DNA of 16,465 nt. Source: Balneolaceae bacterium (GTDB lineage: Bacteria > Bacteroidota > Rhodothermia > Balneolales > Balneolaceae). The stretch lies in the NCBI GenBank assembly GCA_007129085.1, contig SKWF01000178.1:1-16465 (forward strand), written 5' to 3'. Under the pieces are notes generated by a model. The model did not search any database and was not told the DNA's origin. It saw only the letters and a list, made by a program, of their open reading frames with translations. Position 1 is the first letter of the stretch. The number at the start of each line of letters is the position of its first letter. Both the position numbers and the translations under genes were made by a program. Of the stretch, positions 1 through 8,483 are shown in pieces.

Positions 1-1605
1 ATTCCCATTCTGCGAAAACAGGGCGATGAGCTTACGGTAATGCAGGTGCACGGTAAACTGAATAAACACGGAGCCCGGGTATTTAGCAATTCTGATCATC
101 GCAGCCACTCTATTACCCGTTATCTGCTTAAAGCTGCGTATCGTTGTTATGTTTTACAAAGCGCGATGCCAAACCTGTCATTCCGGTCAGAATTCTTTAT
201 GCCAAATGCACAGTTTAAATCTGAAGTGGATGACCTGTTTCAACAGGCGGTGGGGCGGGAGTCGATTCCGGATTTGTGCGTTCAACAACTCGCAGAACTA
301 TTTCCGGGGGTGGATGGTACAGAGTCAGTTTATGGGGTGATGAATAATTTGCCACCATCACACGTGCATAGAAAATTTTCTAACGGAACAGTAGGTGATG
401 CCTCTAGCCTGTTGCTGAAACAATTAGATACATCGAGAGAAGAGTGGGTGCCGGGCATTCATGATGGATGTAAATATTGCCAGTTCAGAATGGGCGGAGA
501 TCAAAATAGGAAAGGTTGTTGGGAAAAATTTTATCCTGCTGATAATTTGAAGCACGGAGATAACCACACGTACGAACTGATTGGCCATACACCGGATATT
601 AGCAGACCTACAGAGAATTATTTTCAAGAGAATATTGAGCTGCCTGCCGGGCTTGAGAGTCTTGAAAAAATTAAATCATTGCCGGGGAATATAATATCCA
701 TTCAGCAGCGCAGAGCTCTTCAGCTACTAAAAGTGAAAGGCCACAAAACTCCGCTACTGTGGGGGAAACCGTTGCTGAAAAAAGTTCAGAATTTAAAATA
801 TCCGCTGCACTTTATAGATTTTGAAGCGGCTACAACTCCTGTGCCAATGGCGAAAGGGCGGGGTGCTTATGACCCCATTTTATTCCAGTTTTCGTGCCAT
901 ACGCTATTTAAAAACGGAAAAATTACTCATACTGAGTGGCTGGATGAGGACGATTCGAGCTATCCGCACGCCTCTTTTATTGAGGCCATATGTTCAATCC
1001 CCAAATCAGAGAAAGGGACCTTCGTGCAATTTTCACCGTTTGAGCGGCAAACTTTTTACAGGCTTCTTAGAGAGATTGAAGCACACGATGTCACGACTGA
1101 TCAAACCAGGAAGAAATTCAGATCACTGATTACCGGTGACCTGAATGGCGGAAGCAATCGATTTTTCGATATAAGCAAACTTGTAAGGGATGGATATTAT
1201 AACCGATTTATGGATCGCGGGTTAACGCTTAAAGAGTCACTGGTAAATATTTTAAAAGTCTCGAAAAGGTTGGGGTTAGAGGTCCCATCAAGCGTAAAAC
1301 TACACGATAAGGAGTTTGATTTAAGTCGATTATCGGGAAATGGAATAATTGTGAACCCGTATAAAGAGCTTTCCGATGGTGATGTGAATATTGGAGATGG
1401 TGCAGTTGCAATGAATGCCTATCTCTCCTATAAATCCGGTTTAATTTCTGAAGAAGACAGGAAATTAATTCCTGTTTTACTAAAACGTTATTGCGCACTA
1501 GACTCCTATTCACTCTATATTATATTCAGTCATTTTTTAGAGCTGTTCAGAGAGTTTACAGAATCGGGTGAAATACTATTGATGAATGAAATCGATTCTG
1601 AATAA
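1..1605 (+). CDS. DUF2779-family nuclease-like protein, 5' end missing
   Basis: The frame is open from the first base of the window, so the start lies upstream; the ATG at 40 is internal. The last ~250 residues look like DUF2779, which is thought to have a DnaQ/RNase H-like exonuclease fold: an acidic DFE motif (Asp 817-819, Glu 823-825) follows a hydrophobic strand, and a late Asp (1501-1503) lies in a YCALDSYSLY segment, as in DEDD-type nucleases. The N-terminal part resembles a RecB/Cas4-like PD-(D/E)XK domain followed by a CxxC...C cluster (Cys codons at 469, 478, 517) that could hold an iron-sulfur cluster. The usual ExK motif is not clear there (QVHGK is seen instead), so this half may be inactive or divergent. 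The next gene starts 46 bases downstream. A role in DNA processing or defence is inference; the DUF2779 assignment is from recalled family features. Confidence 0.75.
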   Translation: MPILRKQGDELTVMQVHGKLNKHGARVFSNSDHRSHSITRYLLKAAYRCYVLQSAMPNLSFRSEFFMPNAQFKSEVDDLFQQAVGRESIPDLCVQQLAELFPGVDGTESVYGVMNNLPPSHVHRKFSNGTVGDASSLLLKQLDTSREEWVPGIHDGCKYCQFRMGGDQNRKGCWEKFYPADNLKHGDNHTYELIGHTPDISRPTENYFQENIELPAGLESLEKIKSLPGNIISIQQRRALQLLKVKGHKTPLLWGKPLLKKVQNLKYPLHFIDFEAATTPVPMAKGRGAYDPILFQFSCHTLFKNGKITHTEWLDEDDSSYPHASFIEAICSIPKSEKGTFVQFSPFERQTFYRLLREIEAHDVTTDQTRKKFRSLITGDLNGGSNRFFDISKLVRDGYYNRFMDRGLTLKESLVNILKVSKRLGLEVPSSVKLHDKEFDLSRLSGNGIIVNPYKELSDGDVNIGDGAVAMNAYLSYKSGLISEEDRKLIPVLLKRYCALDSYSLYIIFSHFLELFREFTESGEILLMNEIDSE

Positions 1606-1651
1606 GAGCGCACGAAATGCTAAATTTATACAGAACCAAATCGGAGACGTT

Positions 1652-3145
1652 ATGATTAAAAAATACTTACCACACTCAATACTTATTTTAGCAGTAATGC
1701 TGGTTGTATCAGCATGCGCTGTGCAGACGAATCCTGTTACCGGACAGACACGCCTTTTGGCATACTCCTGGGATCAAGAGATTCAAATAGGACAGGAAGT
1801 TGATGAAGAAATAATCGCACAATTTGGCCTATATGAAGACGAAGAGGTTGAATCTTACATTATTGAATTGGGCGAAAAAGTTCTGGCTGAAAGCCACATG
1901 AGAAGAGAGGATACGGATCAGCAGTTTCGTGAGACTGAGTTTTATTTCCGGGTATTAGACAGCCCTGTTGTAAATGCATTTGCATTGCCCGGAGGATACA
2001 TTTATGTAACGCGTGGCTTGATGGTACACCTGAATAATGAAGCTCAGCTTGCTGTTGTGCTGGGGCACGAAATCGGCCACGTTGCGGCGCGGCACGCCTC
2101 GCAAAGGGCACTTCAGCAGCAGTTGGGACAGATAGCAGTATTGGGCGGAGCTATTTTAGGACAAGAGCTATTAGGACTCCCCGGTGAAAGTATCATGAAT
2201 TTGAGTAGCCAGGCTGCGCAGTTACTGTTTTTAAGTTATGGGCGTGATGCAGAAAGAGAATCGGATCAGCTGGGCGTGGAATATGCTGCCAAGAATAACT
2301 ATGCAGCGGCTGAGGGAGCGGAGTTTTTTACAAGTCTGAAGCGTCTATCTGAAAGATCGGGGCAATCCATTCCGTCCATGCTCTCCACTCACCCCGATCC
2401 CGGAGAGCGTGAGAGGCGAATTCCTGAACTTGCTGAACGATGGAGTGAGGAAGGATATGAGCAGACTATTCTCAATGCAGAAAAGTATAATGAGATGATT
2501 GACGGTATGATGTATGGTGAAAATCCAAGAGAAGGGTTCGTTGATAATGAAAATTTTGTACATCCCGACCTGGAATTTCAATTTCCGGTTCCATCAAACT
2601 GGCAGCTGATCAATCAACCAGATCAGGTTGTAATGGTAAGTTCATCAGAAGATGCAGTAATGATATTTCGGATTGATGGGCAGTCACAATCAGCGCAAGG
2701 TTCTATTGAAAGATTTGTAGAGCAAGAAGGAATTACTGTAAATAGTGACGAGGCTACCGTGAGTGGAGATCAGTATGATGGTTACCGAGCTGATGTAACC
2801 ATCGAACAGGAAGAGGGAAATTTACGGGCTATCATCTCTGCTATAGAATTCCAGGATCGGGTCTATAGATTCATCAACTATACAGGCGTAAACAATTTTG
2901 ATAGCTATGAATCTGTGTTCACGGAGGTCCCCGAGCAATTTAACCGGCTTACGGATGAGCAGATTTTAAATATACAGCCTGTAAGAATTGAGATTGTCAC
3001 CGCCGATCGGACAGATACATTTAGAAATTTACTACCATCGTCCTTACCGATGGATATTGATGAAGAAGAGTTGGCTATAATTAACCAGGTAGAACTGGAT
3101 GAGGAAATAGAAGCTGGAACCACACTAAAAATACCGGTACAATAA
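1652..3145 (+). CDS. M48-family zinc metalloprotease, predicted lipoprotein
   Basis: A 497-residue periplasmic, membrane-anchored protease. The frame extends back to an ATG at 1586, but the ATG at 1652 is preferred: it is preceded by GGAG at a normal distance and begins a proper lipoprotein signal peptide with lipobox VSAC (Cys22). The zinc site is intact: HEIGH at residues 139-143 and a third ligand Glu203 in the ESDQLG segment (usually EADxxG in this family). The following SMLSTHPDPGER segment is also typical of BepA/LoiP-like M48 proteases, which act in outer-membrane protein quality control. The ~200 residues after the protease domain form an extra C-terminal region that ends in a LysM-like, hydrophobic-acidic stretch finishing GTTLKIP. 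The purB ATG follows the stop by three bases, so the two are probably co-transcribed. The exact substrate cannot be told from sequence. Confidence 0.9.
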   Translation: MIKKYLPHSILILAVMLVVSACAVQTNPVTGQTRLLAYSWDQEIQIGQEVDEEIIAQFGLYEDEEVESYIIELGEKVLAESHMRREDTDQQFRETEFYFRVLDSPVVNAFALPGGYIYVTRGLMVHLNNEAQLAVVLGHEIGHVAARHASQRALQQQLGQIAVLGGAILGQELLGLPGESIMNLSSQAAQLLFLSYGRDAERESDQLGVEYAAKNNYAAAEGAEFFTSLKRLSERSGQSIPSMLSTHPDPGERERRIPELAERWSEEGYEQTILNAEKYNEMIDGMMYGENPREGFVDNENFVHPDLEFQFPVPSNWQLINQPDQVVMVSSSEDAVMIFRIDGQSQSAQGSIERFVEQEGITVNSDEATVSGDQYDGYRADVTIEQEEGNLRAIISAIEFQDRVYRFINYTGVNNFDSYESVFTEVPEQFNRLTDEQILNIQPVRIEIVTADRTDTFRNLLPSSLPMDIDEEELAIINQVELDEEIEAGTTLKIPVQ

Positions 3146-3148
3146 TTT

Positions 3149-4444
3149 ATGATTGAACGTTATTCGCGAGAAGAAATGACCAATATTTGGTCGGAAGAGA
3201 ACCAATTTCAAGCCTGGCTTGATGTAGAACTTGCCGCCTGTAAAGCTTGGAGTAAAATCGGTAAAATTCCGGCTGAAGATGTTGACAAGCTTTATGATAA
3301 CGCGAGCTTTTCGGTTGACCGAATCCATGAAATAGAGAAAAAGACCCGGCATGATGTAGTGGCATTTACCCGGTCTGTTTCGGAGAGTCTGGGTGATGAA
3401 AAAAAGTGGGTGCATTATGGATTGACCTCTACTGATGTAGTTGACACTGCAAACGGCTACAGGATTAAGCAGGCTAACGAAATTCTGCGCAAAGGCCTCC
3501 ATAGATTTTTAAACGCCCTGGGCGAAAAAGCGCGTGAGCACAAATTCACCGTCATGATGGGCAGAACCCATGGCGTACACGCCGAGCCAACCACATTCGG
3601 CCTTAAGTGTGCGCTTTGGTACGCTGAAATGGAAAGAAATATAGAGCGATTTGAACGAGCAGCTGATGATGTGGAGTTTGGAAAGCTTTCCGGTGCTGTA
3701 GGTACGTTTGCAAATATTCCCATGGAGGTAGAAACCTATACATGCGAGGAGCTGGGTATTAAACCGGCTCCTATTTCTACCCAAACGCTGCAACGAGATC
3801 GCCACGCGTACTATATGGCTACATTGGCGGTAATTGGTAGTACGATGGAAAAAATTGCCGTGGAAATTCGCCATTTGCAGCGGACGGAACTTCGGGAGGC
3901 GGAGGAGTTTTTCCGAAAAGGTCAGAAGGGATCTTCTGCGATGCCGCATAAACGAAACCCGGTCAGCTCGGAAAATATAACGGGATGTTCCAGGGTATTG
4001 CGGGGATATATGATGTCGGCTTACGAAAATATTCCGCTGTGGCACGAACGGGATATTTCCCACTCATCTGTTGAGCGGATTATTATTCCCGATGCCACCA
4101 TTCTGCTCGATTATATGCTCAATCGTTTTTCAGGTGTTATTGAAAAATTGATGGTATATCCCGACAATATGAAGTTGAACATGGAAAAAACGCACGGGTT
4201 GGTTTTTTCTCAACGTCTTCTTTTAATGCTCATTGATAAAGGAGTATCCAGGGAAGTTGCCTACGATACGGTGCAGCCATTAGCTATGAAAGCCTGGGAG
4301 GAGCACACAGAATTTCGCCCACTGGTTGAGGCAGATGAGACAATCCGGGAAAATCTATCGGAAAAAGAGATCGACAGTGCTTTCGACTTGAATCATCACA
4401 CAAGACGCGTGGATAAGATTTTTGATCGTGTTGGGCTTTCCTGA
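3149..4444 (+). CDS. purB: Adenylosuccinate lyase
   Basis: A 431-residue cytosolic enzyme, usual length for the bacterial family. It cleaves SAICAR to AICAR in de novo purine synthesis and adenylosuccinate to AMP, releasing fumarate both times. The fumarate lyase superfamily signature GSSAMPHKRNP is at residues 261-271 and supplies the mobile-loop catalytic serine (Ser263). The general-acid histidine is in GRTHGVHAEP (His141), and the TSTDVVDTA segment forms another part of the active site. The N-terminus starts directly with the conserved MIERYSREEM, which fixes the start at 3149. No clear Shine-Dalgarno sequence precedes it, and the upstream stop is only three bases away, so translation is probably coupled to the protease gene. 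A strong terminator follows. Confidence 0.97.
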   Translation: MIERYSREEMTNIWSEENQFQAWLDVELAACKAWSKIGKIPAEDVDKLYDNASFSVDRIHEIEKKTRHDVVAFTRSVSESLGDEKKWVHYGLTSTDVVDTANGYRIKQANEILRKGLHRFLNALGEKAREHKFTVMMGRTHGVHAEPTTFGLKCALWYAEMERNIERFERAADDVEFGKLSGAVGTFANIPMEVETYTCEELGIKPAPISTQTLQRDRHAYYMATLAVIGSTMEKIAVEIRHLQRTELREAEEFFRKGQKGSSAMPHKRNPVSSENITGCSRVLRGYMMSAYENIPLWHERDISHSSVERIIIPDATILLDYMLNRFSGVIEKLMVYPDNMKLNMEKTHGLVFSQRLLLMLIDKGVSREVAYDTVQPLAMKAWEEHTEFRPLVEADETIRENLSEKEIDSAFDLNHHTRRVDKIFDRVGLS

Positions 4445-4497
4445 TTCGATTTTAAAGTCTGTTAGGACCTGATGAATGGTGCTATAAATTATTTTGC

Positions 4498-4534
4498 AAA
4501 GGGGTGACATTAAGTTGTCACCCCTTTCTTTTAT
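4498..4534 (+). terminator. Intrinsic terminator after purB
   Basis: A perfect 12-bp inverted repeat (AAAGGGGTGACA, 4498-4509, and its complement, 4516-4527) with a 6-base loop, followed by a T-rich stretch (CTTTTATC). It lies 53 bases after the purB stop and separates the first gene group from the next. The A-start and T-end arms could let it work in both directions. Confidence 0.9.
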
Positions 4535-4567
4535 CATACCTGTGAAGATTAATTAAACCACAGAAAA

Positions 4568-4894
4568 ATGATGAATACAGCACTAAAAACCGCCCGAAAA
4601 TTCAATCCTGAACCTGTACTCCGATCAATATTAAAAGATGCAGCGCTTGAACATCAAAAAACAGAAGAGATGTTCCGCATGTTGGGATGGGCTGATCTGC
4701 CTCAAGAACTCAAGCTGGAAATCAAAGACGATGTGAAAGGATATATCGATGAGCTGGAAGGAAAGTACGCTTCCATCTGCCCATTTATTCAACGCCGGCG
4801 CGAAAGTGTAGATTTCTGGGTAAACAGCTATAAAGATGGAGTCTGCTCACTGGGTACAGCGCTCGATACATTGCGGCAAAACGTGATTCGATAA
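4568..4894 (+). CDS. Hypothetical protein, small, all-helical
   Basis: A 108-residue protein I do not recognise. It is rich in charged residues and Leu, Glu and Lys, has no signal peptide or membrane segment, and reads as mostly helical. Two Cys (in ASICPF and DGVCSL), an aromatic DFWVNSY segment and several Trp suggest a folded protein. It sits alone between the purB terminator and guaB, so it must have its own promoter just downstream of the terminator or depend on read-through. Two adjacent ATGs (4568 and 4571) could serve as start; the sequence does not decide, and no strong ribosome binding site is seen. Codon use resembles the neighbours, and no competing frame is convincing, so I believe it is real. 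Confidence 0.7.
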   Translation: MMNTALKTARKFNPEPVLRSILKDAALEHQKTEEMFRMLGWADLPQELKLEIKDDVKGYIDELEGKYASICPFIQRRRESVDFWVNSYKDGVCSLGTALDTLRQNVIR

Positions 4895-4970
4895 ATTATC
4901 GCGATTTGGGGTGAAGAAGTGGCTGATGTTTTCTTATCTTATAAAAATTGCAATAAAAGGAAATATTTTC

Positions 4971-6446
4971 ATGTCAAACTCTTCTCCGTTCGATCGAATT
5001 ACCCGCCAAGGCTTAACGTACGATGATGTACTGCTTGTTCCCAATCATTCAAAAGTACTCCCGCGCGAAACAGATCTTTCAGTAGATTTAACCCCTTCAC
5101 TCTCGCTTAATATTCCAATACTAAGCGCGGCAATGGATACGGTGTCGGAATATCGAATGGCGATTGCGTTAGCACGCGAAGGAGGGATGGCCATTCTACA
5201 CAAAAATATGTCCATCGAGGATCATGCTGAGCATGTTCGGTTGGTAAAGCGAAGTGAAAGCGGAATGATTGTGGATCCGGTAACACTACCGAAAGACGCT
5301 ACAGTTAAAGATGCCCGCGCGCTGATGAGAAAGCACAAGATTGGCGGAATCCCAATTGTGAAGAGTGGAAATATATTGATTGGCATAGTGACAAATCGAG
5401 ATCTCAGGTTTGAGCACTACGTTGATAAAAAGCTCGGTGAGATTATGACGAGCGAAAACCTGATTACTGCAAAGCAGGGAACAGACTTAGAGCAGGCTGA
5501 GAAAATTTTGCAAGAGTATAAAGTTGAAAAGCTTCCAATTGTTGATGATCAGAACAAATTGGTTGGGCTGATTACGTTCAAGGATATTGAGAAGAAGATG
5601 AATTTCCCCAATGCAAGTAAGGATAGTATGGGAAGATTACGCGTGGGCGCGGCAGTTGGTGTAACGCCCGATACCATGGATCGCGTGGATGCACTTGTGG
5701 ATTCCGGTGTAGATCTTGTTACCGTTGATACTGCGCACGGCCATTCTGAAGGTGTGCTAAACATGATTAGAACCATCAAGTCCAGCTATAAGGATCTAAA
5801 TCTTGTAGGTGGAAATATCGCCACGAAAAGTGCGGCTGAAGCACTCGTGGAGGCCGGGGCAGATATCGTAAAAGTAGGTGTTGGACCGGGATCTATCTGT
5901 ACAACACGTGTTGTAACCGGCGTGGGTGTTCCTCAACTTTCTGCGGTGATGGAGGTTGCTGAATTTACCCGAAAAAACAACATTGGTTTGATTGCGGATG
6001 GCGGGATTAAGCAGACCGGTGATATTCCAAAAGCAATTGCCGGCGGAGCCGATGTTGTGATGATGGGATCAATGTTCGCCGGGGTAGATGAAAGCCCGGG
6101 AGAGACCATTATTTACGAATCAAGAAAGTACAAATCGTATCGTGGTATGGGTAGTTTAAGTGCAATGGATAAAGGGTCGAAAGATAGATATTTCCAGGAT
6201 GTTGAAGACGATCTGAATAAACTTGTACCTGAGGGGATTGAGGGGAGAGTTCCTTATAAAGGATATCTGAGCGAAGTCGTCCATCAAATGAATGGTGGAA
6301 TACAGGCTGCTATGGGATATTGTGGTGCTCCAACAATTCGGGAACTTCAAAAAGCGGAATTTGTACAGATATCTGCGGCTAGTTACAAAGAAAGTCATCC
6401 GCACTCCGTACAGATTACCAAAGAGGCACCAAACTATTCTGTTTAA
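4971..6446 (+). CDS. guaB: Inosine-5'-monophosphate dehydrogenase
   Basis: A 491-residue cytosolic enzyme that oxidises IMP to XMP with NAD+, the committing step to GMP. The frame opens at 4911, but the start is placed at the ATG at 4971: it is preceded by AAAAGGAAA at a suitable distance, and the protein then begins as the family does (SPFDRITRQGLTYDDVLLVP). The catalytic loop GPGSICTTR has Cys310, which forms the covalent intermediate. The flap carries the YRGMGSLSAM phosphate-binding segment and the EGIEGRVPYKG Arg/Tyr activation dyad. A pair of CBS domains (about residues 100-210) interrupts the barrel, as in the typical full-length enzyme; these usually bind ATP or GTP and regulate activity. 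No terminator is seen between the preceding small gene and this one, so they may share a transcript. Confidence 0.97.
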   Translation: MSNSSPFDRITRQGLTYDDVLLVPNHSKVLPRETDLSVDLTPSLSLNIPILSAAMDTVSEYRMAIALAREGGMAILHKNMSIEDHAEHVRLVKRSESGMIVDPVTLPKDATVKDARALMRKHKIGGIPIVKSGNILIGIVTNRDLRFEHYVDKKLGEIMTSENLITAKQGTDLEQAEKILQEYKVEKLPIVDDQNKLVGLITFKDIEKKMNFPNASKDSMGRLRVGAAVGVTPDTMDRVDALVDSGVDLVTVDTAHGHSEGVLNMIRTIKSSYKDLNLVGGNIATKSAAEALVEAGADIVKVGVGPGSICTTRVVTGVGVPQLSAVMEVAEFTRKNNIGLIADGGIKQTGDIPKAIAGGADVVMMGSMFAGVDESPGETIIYESRKYKSYRGMGSLSAMDKGSKDRYFQDVEDDLNKLVPEGIEGRVPYKGYLSEVVHQMNGGIQAAMGYCGAPTIRELQKAEFVQISAASYKESHPHSVQITKEAPNYSV

Positions 6447-6559
6447 TACATTTTGTTTGTAACAGCTCGCATAACTTTAACTCTATCTTTATAACGTGTA
6501 GGAATTCAGTCAAATATGATAGATTTTAAGGGCGAATTTCTACCATTTATAATTACTGT

Positions 6560-7411
6560 ATGTGGGATTTTATAAAGAAAATATTTTCGGAACGGGAAGG
6601 GGATGTTACCGTAGTTGTTCTGGATGATCAAAATCCGGATGGATCGAGTTCCTTTAAGCTGGCCGCACTAGACATTGTTAAAGTTGTGGTGTTGGTATTT
6701 GTTGTCTCTGTGGCAATTACTACCGTTATGTTTTTTGCAACTCCGCTCGGCTCACTTTATCAACAACAGCAGGATCAGAATCTCAGGGGAGAAGTTATTG
6801 ATATCAGCGAAAGAGTGATGTCACTGCAGGATTCTTTAGAGGCCCGGGATACTCAGCTTCGGGATATGAAAGAGGTGCTGCGAACGGTGCCGGATACAAC
6901 GTTTCCGGTTGAGTTAACTGCCGAGTATGCTGAACGATCGACCCGGGGTGGTGGCAGAAATTTCAACGATCAGTCTGTTTACGCTTTTGATATGCTATCC
7001 CAAAATGAAATTATTTTTTCAAGCAGGCTCGACCGCTCGCCCGACTTTCCGTCAAGTTTTCCAATTAGAGGGACTATGAGTCAGGCGTACGATACAGATA
7101 AAGGTCATTATGGGTTAGATATTGCTGCACAACCCGGTACAGAGTTTCAGGCACTGGCTGATGGCGTGGTGATGCATACCGATTGGACAATTAACTATGG
7201 ATATGTTATATATTTGCAGCATTCGGATGGAATTATTACCGTGTATAAGCACGGTTCCAAAGTGCTAAAAGAACAGGGCGATTTTGTTTTGAAAGGAGAT
7301 ATTCTGGGCAGCGTGGATGACAGTGGCGTGTTAAGCAGTGGCTCACATCTGCACCTGGAAATTTGGAAAAACGGAGTGCCCCAAGACCCAATGATGTATT
7401 TAATCAACTAA
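6560..7411 (+). CDS. Membrane-anchored M23 (LytM-type) peptidoglycan endopeptidase
   Basis: A 283-residue protein: short cytoplasmic N-terminus, one membrane segment (about residues 38-60), a coiled-coil-like stretch (about 68-110), then a C-terminal periplasmic M23 domain. All zinc ligands are present: HxGxD at His183 and Asp187, His231 (in YKHGS), and HLH at His263 and His265. An active cell-wall hydrolase is therefore likely, in contrast to the degenerate EnvC/NlpD activators. The bactofilin gene starts eight bases after the stop. In Helicobacter and other bacteria, M23 enzymes and bactofilins work together to shape the wall, and I infer the same here. The 113-base upstream gap probably holds the promoter, but I cannot point to a convincing one. 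Confidence 0.93.
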   Translation: MWDFIKKIFSEREGDVTVVVLDDQNPDGSSSFKLAALDIVKVVVLVFVVSVAITTVMFFATPLGSLYQQQQDQNLRGEVIDISERVMSLQDSLEARDTQLRDMKEVLRTVPDTTFPVELTAEYAERSTRGGGRNFNDQSVYAFDMLSQNEIIFSSRLDRSPDFPSSFPIRGTMSQAYDTDKGHYGLDIAAQPGTEFQALADGVVMHTDWTINYGYVIYLQHSDGIITVYKHGSKVLKEQGDFVLKGDILGSVDDSGVLSSGSHLHLEIWKNGVPQDPMMYLIN

Positions 7412-7419
7412 TTAACACT

Positions 7420-7866
7420 ATGTTTAACAAAGAGGATAAAAAAAACGTGAACGGATCATCCCCACAATCACCCGCTATCAATATGATAAGCGAGGGCTCA
7501 AAACTAAAAGGAACTATTAACTCCCAAAATGATATTCGAATTGCCGGTAAAGCGGAAGGCGAAATCATTTCAAAGGGTAAACTAATTGTTACATCTTCCG
7601 GTGTAGTAGATGGAGATGCAAAAGTTGCGGATGCTGATGTAGCAGGAAAAGTTGAAGGAGAATTACGAGTAACAAATAAATTGACACTCCGTAAATCTGC
7701 CGTTATTGACGGAAACGTTCATACAAAAACTTTAATCATAGAAGAGGGTGCTCAACTGAATGGCTCTTGCCGTATGGGAGACGATTCAAGAAACCTCTCT
7801 AACTCTTCCGACTCAGATTATGCAAAAGCCACAAAGGTAAAGTCAAGCAAGGAAAAATCTGAGTAA
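7420..7866 (+). CDS. Bactofilin (polymer-forming cytoskeletal protein)
   Basis: A 148-residue protein with the bactofilin (DUF583) beta-helix core at about residues 22-115. It is recognised by short repeating units such as GTINSQNDIRIAGKAEGEI, with Gly/Ile/Val alternation and the family's G-x-I-x-G steps. A short polar N-terminus and a Ser/Lys-rich C-terminal tail (about residues 115-148) flank the core and are probably disordered. The frame extends back to an ATG at 7363 that overlaps the peptidase gene; the ATG at 7420 gives a normal bactofilin N-terminus and is preferred. Bactofilins self-assemble into nucleotide-free filaments at the inner membrane and recruit wall enzymes. The last eight bases overlap the predicted start of the AtpZ-like gene. 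Confidence 0.93.
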   Translation: MFNKEDKKNVNGSSPQSPAINMISEGSKLKGTINSQNDIRIAGKAEGEIISKGKLIVTSSGVVDGDAKVADADVAGKVEGELRVTNKLTLRKSAVIDGNVHTKTLIIEEGAQLNGSCRMGDDSRNLSNSSDSDYAKATKVKSSKEKSE

Positions 7867-8086
7867 TCTGTTTGGTGATAACGAAGACCGGGAGTATTTA
7901 AAATATCTTTCCCTCGGGTTTGAGATAGCTGTAGGTCTTAGTGCACCAATTATGATTGGGTTTTGGATTGATACTACAAGAGATACCATACCCTGGTTTA
8001 CCCTGGCCGGGGTACTTGTCGGAATTCTTGCCATGGCCGCGACAATTATCAGGATTGCCAGAAATTTAAATCAAGGCGATAAATGA
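7859..8086 (+). CDS. atpZ: AtpZ-like ATP synthase accessory membrane protein, CTG start
   Basis: A 75-residue protein with two membrane segments (about residues 16-38 and 46-66), no methionine before the first, and the conserved pattern of the AtpZ/AtpI accessory family: LSLGFEIAVGLSAPIMIGFWID, a short polar turn, then PWFTLAGVLVGILA. These proteins are found in ATP synthase operons and are linked to magnesium supply or rotor-ring assembly. No ATG, GTG or TTG is available: an in-frame TAA lies at 7838-7840 and the first in-frame ATG (7952-7954) is inside the first membrane helix. CTG at 7859 is chosen because AAGGA sits five bases before it; CTG at 7868 is the alternative. The gene overlaps the bactofilin stop by eight bases and the next gene by four (ATGA). 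Confidence 0.85.
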   Translation: MSNLFGDNEDREYLKYLSLGFEIAVGLSAPIMIGFWIDTTRDTIPWFTLAGVLVGILAMAATIIRIARNLNQGDK

Positions 8087-8475
8087 GCTACGAAAATATG
8101 GGGAGTCGATTAAAATTTATCGGGGGAGCTGCCGCCGGATTAATTTTATTTCTTTTCTTAATAGTGGCTCTGTTTTTGCCAGATGGCACCGGTTTAAGCT
8201 GGGGTGTTGGCTATCTGCTAGGAGTTGCAACAATTGCACTTCATTTGATACTCACACTATTGGTAAAAAACATTAATGATGAAGCATTTTTTAGGTTCTA
8301 TTTTCTGGGGATGGTACTACGTTTTGTGCTTGTATTGGTGCTTTATGTAGCAATCATAATTTCTGGAAAATTTGATCAAATTATCTTTACTGTTAGTTTT
8401 ATAATTTCTTATCTTTTCCATTCTGTGATCGAAATTATTTTAATCAATAAAAAACTAACTAACCGCACGAGATAA
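8083..8475 (+). CDS. AtpI-like integral membrane protein
   Basis: A 130-residue protein with four predicted membrane segments (about residues 10-32, 38-62, 72-93 and 99-121) and short polar loops. Its position between an AtpZ-like gene and subunit a, its size and its FYFLGMVLRFVLVLVLY segment fit the loosely conserved ATP synthase chain I group, which helps assemble the c-ring in some bacteria. The ATG overlaps the preceding TGA in an ATGA, a sign of translational coupling; a second ATG five codons on (8098) is possible. Sequence similarity in this family is weak, so the assignment leans on context. atpB follows after eight bases. Confidence 0.7.
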   Translation: MSYENMGSRLKFIGGAAAGLILFLFLIVALFLPDGTGLSWGVGYLLGVATIALHLILTLLVKNINDEAFFRFYFLGMVLRFVLVLVLYVAIIISGKFDQIIFTVSFIISYLFHSVIEIILINKKLTNRTR

Positions 8476-8483
8476 CAGACGAA

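Noticed and set aside
40..42. ATG at 40 as the start of the DUF2779-family gene
   Set aside because: The frame is open without a stop to the first base of the window and the residues before it continue the domain, so the gene is cut by the window edge.
1586..1651. ATG at 1586 as the start of the M48 protease
   Set aside because: It would put 22 polar residues before the lipoprotein signal peptide and overlap the preceding gene; the ATG at 1652 has a ribosome binding site and a clean signal peptide.
3509..4063. 184-residue open frame on the minus strand within purB
   Set aside because: It is fully inside a strongly supported gene, has no recognisable domain, and is a chance reverse-strand frame.
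4911..4970. ATG at 4911 as the start of guaB
   Set aside because: It adds 20 residues not seen in the family and lies before the better ribosome binding site; the conserved N-terminus begins after 4971.
7363..7419. ATG at 7363 as the start of bactofilin
   Set aside because: It lies within the peptidase gene and adds 19 residues with no family features.
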